A stretch of DNA of 17,728 bases, taken from the NCBI GenBank assembly GCA_006226225.1, contig SBHI01000146.1:1-17728 (forward strand). The letters run 5' to 3'. The notes beneath the pieces were generated by a model, which was not told the origin of the DNA, ran no database searches, and was given only the letters and a program-made list of their open reading frames with translations. The stretch is from Alphaproteobacteria bacterium. GTDB taxonomy: Bacteria; Pseudomonadota; Alphaproteobacteria; Micavibrionales; CSBR16-224. A program made the position numbers and the translations under genes. Shown piece after piece: positions 15,488-17,728 of this stretch (positions within the stretch are counted from its first letter, which is position 1; each line of letters opens with the position of its first letter).

Positions 15488-16249
15488 TTAGCCTCCCGAA
15501 GCTTGACGCGGCTGCGTATCGGGCAGACCGCCGTAACGACGATCGCGTCTGGCATAGGATTCCAAGGCTTTGTCGAGCTCTTTTTCAGTGAAGTCCGGCC
15601 ATGCCGTTTCCGTAAAATAAAATTCCGTATAGGCGATCTGCCACAGCAGGAAATTACTGATGCGCTGTTCACCGCTGGTGCGAATAAGCAGATCGGGATC
15701 AGGAATATCTTTTGTCATCAGATGGTTGGAAATCAATTCTTCATCTATTTCCTCAAGAGAAATGCTTTCTTGCCGTGCGGCTTTGGCAATATTATGCACG
15801 GCACGCACCAACTCCTGCCGTCCGCCATAGCTCAGCGCCATAATGACATCGATTTTATCATTTTCTTTGGTCGCTTCTTCCCATTTTTCAATTTCCGCCA
15901 CGATATCCTGCGGCAAACGGGTGCGATCACCAATGACATGCAAGCGGGCTTTGTATTTCTGCAACTCTTCCACATCATGCTTTAGATAATGGCGCATCAT
16001 ATTCATCAGCTCTTTGACTTCCGCTTCGGGACGCGACCAGTTTTCCGCCGAAAAGGCAAAAAAGGTCACATAACGGATACCGCGCTTATGGGCGGCTTTG
16101 ACCGTGTCGCGTGCGGCATTCGAACCGCGGCGGTGCCCTTCCACACGCGGTAGACCGCGCGCCTTGGCCCAACGACCATTGCCGTCCATGATAAAGGCGA
16201 CATGGCGGGGGACGGCATGTGTTTGCGGATTTTGACTGTCCTGCTGCAT
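15488..16249 (-). CDS. uppS: Undecaprenyl diphosphate synthase (cis-prenyltransferase)
   Basis: 253 residues from ATG 16249. The frame is open to a GTG at 16315 that would add 22 residues, but the shorter form matches the usual family length, and neither start has a clear Shine-Dalgarno. The motif HVAFIMDGNGRWAKARG holds the catalytic Asp (D22). GHRRG, FFAFSAENWSRP, RTSGEQRISNFLLWQ and AYTEFYF are the remaining conserved cis-prenyltransferase blocks. The enzyme adds eight isopentenyl units to farnesyl diphosphate, giving the C55 lipid carrier for peptidoglycan and other wall polymers. It leads the uppS-cdsA-dxr-rseP block. The 81-nt gap from the upstream response regulator contains an 11-bp direct repeat. 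Confidence 0.96.
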   Translation of the reverse strand: MQQDSQNPQTHAVPRHVAFIMDGNGRWAKARGLPRVEGHRRGSNAARDTVKAAHKRGIRYVTFFAFSAENWSRPEAEVKELMNMMRHYLKHDVEELQKYKARLHVIGDRTRLPQDIVAEIEKWEEATKENDKIDVIMALSYGGRQELVRAVHNIAKAARQESISLEEIDEELISNHLMTKDIPDPDLLIRTSGEQRISNFLLWQIAYTEFYFTETAWPDFTEKELDKALESYARRDRRYGGLPDTQPRQASGG

Positions 16250-16297
16250 GATTTCGGGCGTCACTTCTTTGCTGCTTGCCTGTTTTTTCCTTATAAG

Positions 16298-16340
16298 GTC
16301 AGGCAGGAATATCACATTTTTTCGGCTTTGTCAGGCAGGA
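16298..16340. repeat. 11-bp direct repeat spanning the cpdR-uppS junction
   Basis: GTCAGGCAGGA occurs at 16298-16308 and again at 16330-16340, 32 bp apart. The second copy contains the stop codon of the response regulator; the first lies in the gap before uppS. It may be a small tandem duplication; no protein-binding role can be inferred. Confidence 0.5.
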
Positions 16341-16729
16341 TTTTTGCTTTTTCCGCTAAGGACATCATCAATCTGTTCGCATAGATCCTCAATGCTGAAC
16401 GGTTTGCTGATGATCGCCTCGACCAGCTCTTCCAAATTATGGGCGCGCTGCCGTTGCTGGGTATAGCCGCTCATCATCACGATTTTTGTATCCGGCCAGT
16501 CATTGGCGACTTTCAGAGCCAGCGCCACACCGTCCAGATCGGGCATCACGATATCCGTCAGCAGCATGTCGAAAACCGTGCCATCAGACAATGCGGCAAT
16601 CGCTGCGTTGCCGTCAGCGGCGGAGGTCACGTCATAACCGTAATGACGCAAGGCGCGTTCAACGAACTCCCGCACCGAAGGCTCGTCATCCACAACCAGT
16701 ATGCGCGCGTCTTTTCCCTCAGTGGCCAT
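16331..16729 (-). CDS. cpdR: Single-domain response regulator, CpdR-like
   Basis: 132 residues from ATG 16729, preceded by GAGG. A longer in-frame start at 16792 lies inside the upstream gene and is not domain-like. It is a lone receiver domain: acidic pair D14/D15 (VVDDEP), phosphoacceptor D59 (LLTDIVMPDLDG), S87 (MMSGYT) and K109 (SKPFS). The stretch MSGYTQQRQRAHNLEELVEA closely follows alphaproteobacterial CpdR homologues. In Caulobacter, unphosphorylated CpdR localises ClpXP and primes it for cell-cycle substrates. There is no DNA-binding output domain. The start overlaps the end of the zinc-ribbon gene by 11 nt, so translation is probably coupled. The receiver assignment is firm; the CpdR identity is likely but not proven from sequence alone. 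Confidence 0.8.
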   Translation of the reverse strand: MATEGKDARILVVDDEPSVREFVERALRHYGYDVTSAADGNAAIAALSDGTVFDMLLTDIVMPDLDGVALALKVANDWPDTKIVMMSGYTQQRQRAHNLEELVEAIISKPFSIEDLCEQIDDVLSGKSKNPA

Positions 16730-17510
16730 GAGCACCCGCCTCTTCTTCCTGTTGTCCTTTATCGGCAATGCCGTATAGCTGCTGTAAATCACGGCGGATC
16801 ACCAGCGTTTTGCCGCCGGGTGGCGCATCTGCCAGTGAGAATTTCAACTCTGCCTTCTCGTCGCCTGCGGCCACAGTCTGACCGCGTGCGGGAACCTCCC
16901 AGATTTTCAACACGCGCCTGTCCTGATCCAACAACGAGACGGATAGAGGCGGTTCCGGCTGTTCTTCATCCGCCGTATTTGCCATCTCCAATGCCACAAA
17001 CAGCATGCGCCGCCCGCCGGGCCCGTCGCGGTACGAAGCCTCTTTCGCTTTCAGCTCAAGCGGAAAATCCGCAAAACCGATGGCACGGTAAACGAGGAAG
17101 GTCTGGGGGAAATGCTGGATAATCCGTTCGGGAAAGACTAGGCCGACCAGCAGTGTTAACAACAGGAAGGCGGCAAAGGATGCGGCAATAAAGCGCCATT
17201 CCATAGCATTGTCATTTGCAGCATCCGTTTCCTCCGCAGGCACGTCGTAAAGCGCTTGCTCATCCAACTGCTCCGCATCATCGTCATGATGGCTGGCAAT
17301 CTCTTCTTCCAGCTCCTGTACCGTCAGCTGGCGGTCGGCCTCTTCAAAAACCAGTACGGCCTCTTCGGCCTCGGCATCCAGCTCGGCTTTTGTCGCGGCA
17401 TGGAACCAGACATGCCGGCAGCTGCTGCAACGCACGTCACGCCCTTTGCGTCCCAGTAAATAGGCCGACAAACGGTATTTTGTATGACATTCAGGGCATT
17501 GAACGATCAT
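16719..17510 (-). CDS. MJ0042-family zinc-ribbon membrane protein
   Basis: 263 residues. The N-terminal zinc ribbon has C5xxC8 and C28xxC31 (MIVQCPECHTKYRL ... VRCSSCRHVW), matching the MJ0042 domain. An acidic Glu/Asp-rich region (about 43-100) follows, then one membrane segment (about 107-126) and a C-terminal domain (about 130-245) resembling DUF3426, which by topology should face the periplasm. Such proteins are widespread in alphaproteobacteria and their function is not established. ATG 17510 has AAGGA about 11 nt upstream. It heads the minus-strand cluster and overlaps the CpdR-like gene by 11 nt, suggesting a functional or at least translational link. It is divergent from dnaB. Confidence 0.85.
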   Translation of the reverse strand: MIVQCPECHTKYRLSAYLLGRKGRDVRCSSCRHVWFHAATKAELDAEAEEAVLVFEEADRQLTVQELEEEIASHHDDDAEQLDEQALYDVPAEETDAANDNAMEWRFIAASFAAFLLLTLLVGLVFPERIIQHFPQTFLVYRAIGFADFPLELKAKEASYRDGPGGRRMLFVALEMANTADEEQPEPPLSVSLLDQDRRVLKIWEVPARGQTVAAGDEKAELKFSLADAPPGGKTLVIRRDLQQLYGIADKGQQEEEAGAHGH

Positions 17511-17535
17511 GCGCTTTCAAATCCTTTCAAAAAGC

Positions 17536-17563
17536 AGTTTATCACGACTGTGAAGGGGGACAA
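17536..17563 (-). promoter_or_regulatory. Possible promoter of the zinc-ribbon/cpdR/uppS cluster
   Basis: On the minus strand, TTGTCC (complement of 17558-17563), a 16-nt spacer and TAAACT (complement of 17536-17541), each 4/6 to consensus, giving a leader of about 20 nt. It is the only candidate in the 95-nt gap before dnaB. Confidence 0.35.
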
Positions 17564-17605
17564 AACTCTTTCGTTTGTTTCCAAGATTTGTTACTCTCCT
17601 TCGCT

Positions 17606-17728
17606 ATGACAGGACAGATTCAACCGATCGACAGCGAAAGAGACGCAGGTTCCGCAAGCGAGGAAGCCACGGGTGGGTACCGCGTTATGCCGCATAATAT
17701 GGAGGCCGAGCAAGCGCTGCTTGGTGCG
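17606..17728 (+). CDS. dnaB: Replicative DNA helicase DnaB, N-terminal fragment (runs off window)
   Basis: Only the first 41 codons are present. After about 25 variable residues (MTGQIQPIDSERDAGSASEE...) comes RVMPHNMEAEQALLGA, which matches the start of the DnaB N-terminal domain (typically PHNIEAEQALLGAIL). DnaB is the hexameric helicase that unwinds DNA at the replication fork. No Shine-Dalgarno is visible before ATG 17606 (the upstream bases are ttactctccttcgct), and a second in-frame ATG at 17687 lies within the conserved part, so the true start is moderately certain. The gene is divergent from the zinc-ribbon gene. Confidence 0.85.
   Translation, partial: MTGQIQPIDSERDAGSASEEATGGYRVMPHNMEAEQALLGA

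Noticed and set aside
16439..17122. Plus-strand frame of 227 codons opposite cpdR and the zinc-ribbon gene
   Set aside because: Arg/His/Pro-rich shadow; both minus-strand genes have conserved motifs throughout.
1..17728. CRISPR array, tRNA/rRNA, insertion sequence, toxin-antitoxin or defence system
   Set aside because: No regularly spaced repeats, cloverleaf-like intergenic segments, transposase motifs, terminal repeats or small toxin-like gene pairs were seen; nearly all sequence is accounted for by core genes.

Overview
The window is about 17.7 kb of gene-dense chromosome from a flagellated Gram-negative bacterium, almost certainly an alphaproteobacterium. The evidence is an RNase E with an acidic insertion in its S1 domain and a C-terminal GWW tail, divergent rne and amidase genes, a CpdR-like response regulator, an MJ0042-type zinc-ribbon membrane protein, an NDUFAF6-like squalene/phytoene-synthase-family protein, and the uppS-cdsA-dxr-rseP block. 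I cannot name a genus. No insertion sequence, phage gene, tRNA, rRNA or CRISPR array is visible, and nearly everything recognisable is core genome.

Layout. (1) 1-3365, + strand: end of a flagellar hook operon, with the C-terminal part of FliK (hook-length control), FlgD (hook cap) and FlgE (hook subunit). (2) 3396-3490: two back-to-back terminators separate this operon from the convergent rne gene. (3) 3517-5940, - strand: RNase E, preceded by a roughly 500-nt gene-free, hairpin-rich stretch (5941-6467) that is probably its leader. (4) 6468-7811, + strand: a periplasmic N-acetylmuramoyl-L-alanine amidase whose start codon lies where the transcript should begin, so it may be leaderless. (5) 7818-9312, - strand: a secreted protein of unknown function followed by the NDUFAF6-like protein. 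(6) 9502-10770, + strand: enolase. (7) 17510 down to 10784, - strand: zinc-ribbon membrane protein, CpdR-like regulator, uppS, cdsA, dxr, rseP, an OmpA-domain lipoprotein and a DUF2147-like secreted protein. (8) 17606 onward, + strand: first 41 codons of dnaB.

How the genes fit together: the long minus-strand cluster is an envelope-biogenesis block. Dxr feeds isoprenoid precursor synthesis, UppS makes the undecaprenyl carrier, CdsA makes CDP-diacylglycerol, RseP is an intramembrane protease, and the OmpA-like lipoprotein probably ties the outer membrane to peptidoglycan. The amidase remodels peptidoglycan.

I see no convincing undescribed multi-gene system. The observations most worth a second look are non-coding or contextual: the structured rne leader, the apparently leaderless amidase, and the replacement of the neighbours usually found around uppS-rseP (frr before, bamA/lpx after).
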